From Chitinophagaceae bacterium (GTDB lineage: Bacteria > Bacteroidota > Bacteroidia > Chitinophagales > Chitinophagaceae), in the NCBI GenBank assembly GCA_947452875.1, contig CANGEZ010000004.1, forward strand, positions 1 to 29,422: a DNA stretch of 29,422 bases, written 5' to 3'. The position numbers were made by a program, and so were the translations under genes. Shown piece after piece: positions 28,572 through 29,422 of this stretch. Numbering within the stretch: position 1 is the stretch's first letter; each line of letters starts with the position of its first letter. The notes beneath the pieces are model-generated. The model made no database searches and had not been told where the DNA came from. It saw only the letters and a program-made list of their open reading frames with translations.

Positions 28572-29422
28572 ATGAACACGAATCTAATGGAGTCCTTTGC
28601 TGAAGTACTTACAGCTCCTAAGTATTTACCTTGTATTTCGCTCATTATGCCATTTGATCCAAAAATGGGTTTGAAGAAAGAGCTAGATTATAAACTTAAA
28701 ATCGCCGTTGATAAAATCGAAAAAGAAATTGAAATCAATTATCCCGAAGAGAAATCTTTTCCTGTAATGAAAAAATTACATAAGGTTATTGATGAATTAA
28801 ATTACAATACTCATAAAAAAAGCATAGCCATATTCGTGAGTCCATTGATTGAAAAAGTATATTATCTTGATATGCCTGTTGAAGAAAAAATCATTATTGA
28901 TGAGTCTTTTGAAATACGTGATTTAGTGTATAGCAAAAAAGAAATACATAAATATTTGCTCGCTGTATTAAGCAGTAAATGGACAAAAATATATTTAGGG
29001 AATACTGTCCATTTTATTAGAATTACTTCCAACGTGCCTGATAATATTGAGGCATACAAAAATGATATCGGTGAAAAAATAGCCAATTTCTCTGATGAAA
29101 ATAAACGCAAAGAAATTCTACTGAATAAGTTTTTGATGCACACGGATAATGGGTTGACATTACTACTCAATGCGTATAAGCTGCCACTGTTTGTTATGGG
29201 TACAGCAAAAACAATTGGTCATTTTAAGGCACTATCTCATAATATAAAACACGTCATCGATTATATTCCAGGTAATTTTGAAGAAAGCACAGAAGCTGAA
29301 TTTCATAAAACCATGACACCTTATTTACAGAACTGGAAAATTGTGCAACAGAAAAAAATCATGAATCAGATTGATGAAGCTATGGGTTGTAAAAAATTAG
29401 TTTTTGGAATTAATAATGTTTG
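28572..29422 (+). CDS. Large protein of unknown function, possibly baeRF-like; C-terminus beyond window
   Basis: An open frame starts at the ATG at 28572 and runs to the end of the window without a stop (283 complete codons). The opening MESFAEVLTAPKYLPCISLIMPFDP and the later KKSIAIFVSPLIEKVYYLDMPVEEKIIID resemble the N-terminal part of bacterial archaeo-eukaryotic release-factor-like (baeRF) proteins, which are often found in stress islands. I regard that assignment as tentative. There is no signal peptide. The 72-nt gap to the thioredoxin gene contains no -7 element of good quality. The catalytic or tRNA-interacting features of the family cannot be judged from this part. Confidence 0.7.
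   Translation, partial: MNTNLMESFAEVLTAPKYLPCISLIMPFDPKMGLKKELDYKLKIAVDKIEKEIEINYPEEKSFPVMKKLHKVIDELNYNTHKKSIAIFVSPLIEKVYYLDMPVEEKIIIDESFEIRDLVYSKKEIHKYLLAVLSSKWTKIYLGNTVHFIRITSNVPDNIEAYKNDIGEKIANFSDENKRKEILLNKFLMHTDNGLTLLLNAYKLPLFVMGTAKTIGHFKALSHNIKHVIDYIPGNFEESTEAEFHKTMTPYLQNWKIVQQKKIMNQIDEAMGCKKLVFGINNV

Overview
The window looks like a chromosomal segment of a Bacteroidota bacterium, probably of the Chitinophagales/Sphingobacteriales type; that placement is an inference. The evidence is: AT-rich DNA, two large secreted proteins with type IX secretion (T9SS) C-terminal sorting domains, -7 promoter elements of the Bacteroidota form TAnnTTTG, no obvious Shine-Dalgarno sequences, and families typical of the phylum (MbnP/MbnH-like pair, YHYH protein, VTC/DUF4956/DUF2490 cassette). 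No rRNA, tRNA, insertion sequence or CRISPR array was seen.

Region 1 (1-10793) is an envelope redox block. After the 5' end of a minus-strand B12-binding radical SAM protein come, all on the plus strand, a lipoprotein fusion of methionine sulfoxide reductases B and A, an MbnP-like protein, and an MbnH/MauG-like di-haem enzyme that overlaps it by 4 nt. A second group follows: a 1210-residue protein joining a multicopper oxidase to a sulfatase, a small exported protein, a YHYH-domain protein and a thioredoxin-fold protein. The two large proteins share about 100-residue Ig-like repeats (two and four copies) and T9SS tails. The block reads as a copper- and peroxide-linked oxidation and repair system at the cell surface.

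Region 2 (10823-12899) is a three-gene operon with its own -7 element: VTC polyphosphate-polymerase domain, DUF4956 membrane protein, DUF2490 predicted outer-membrane barrel.

Region 3 (13001-29422) is a stress/dormancy-type island: dodecin, a small coiled protein, a holin-X/DUF1469-like membrane protein, a YtxH protein, a 32-residue membrane ORF, a PfkB-type phosphofructokinase, an MlaE-F-D lipid transporter, two double-domain universal stress proteins, a YdjM-like membrane protein, a phospholipase-D/cardiolipin-synthase-like enzyme, an alpha-glucan-phosphorylase-like enzyme lacking the usual PLP lysine, Hsp20, a three-BON protein, a DUF892 ferritin-like protein, a PEBP protein, a thioredoxin and the start of a possible baeRF-like protein.

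The main finding is a shared promoter layout in region 3. A 14-bp palindrome close to WTGAY-N4-RTCAW (FNR/CRP-like) lies 22 nt (once 23 nt) upstream of a TAnnTTTG-like -7 element, which puts it near -41.5. Seven cases are good and two are weaker. It precedes usp, mlaE, the BON gene, the DUF892 gene, the 32-residue ORF and two tandem short transcription units ahead of pfkB. Each of those two units has its own promoter, a shared core and an intrinsic terminator; the second terminator ends 11 nt before the pfkB start codon, suggesting an attenuator or a pair of small RNAs. The layout also corrects three gene starts. Arrays of 7-bp and 9-bp degenerate repeats occupy the two convergent intergenic regions.
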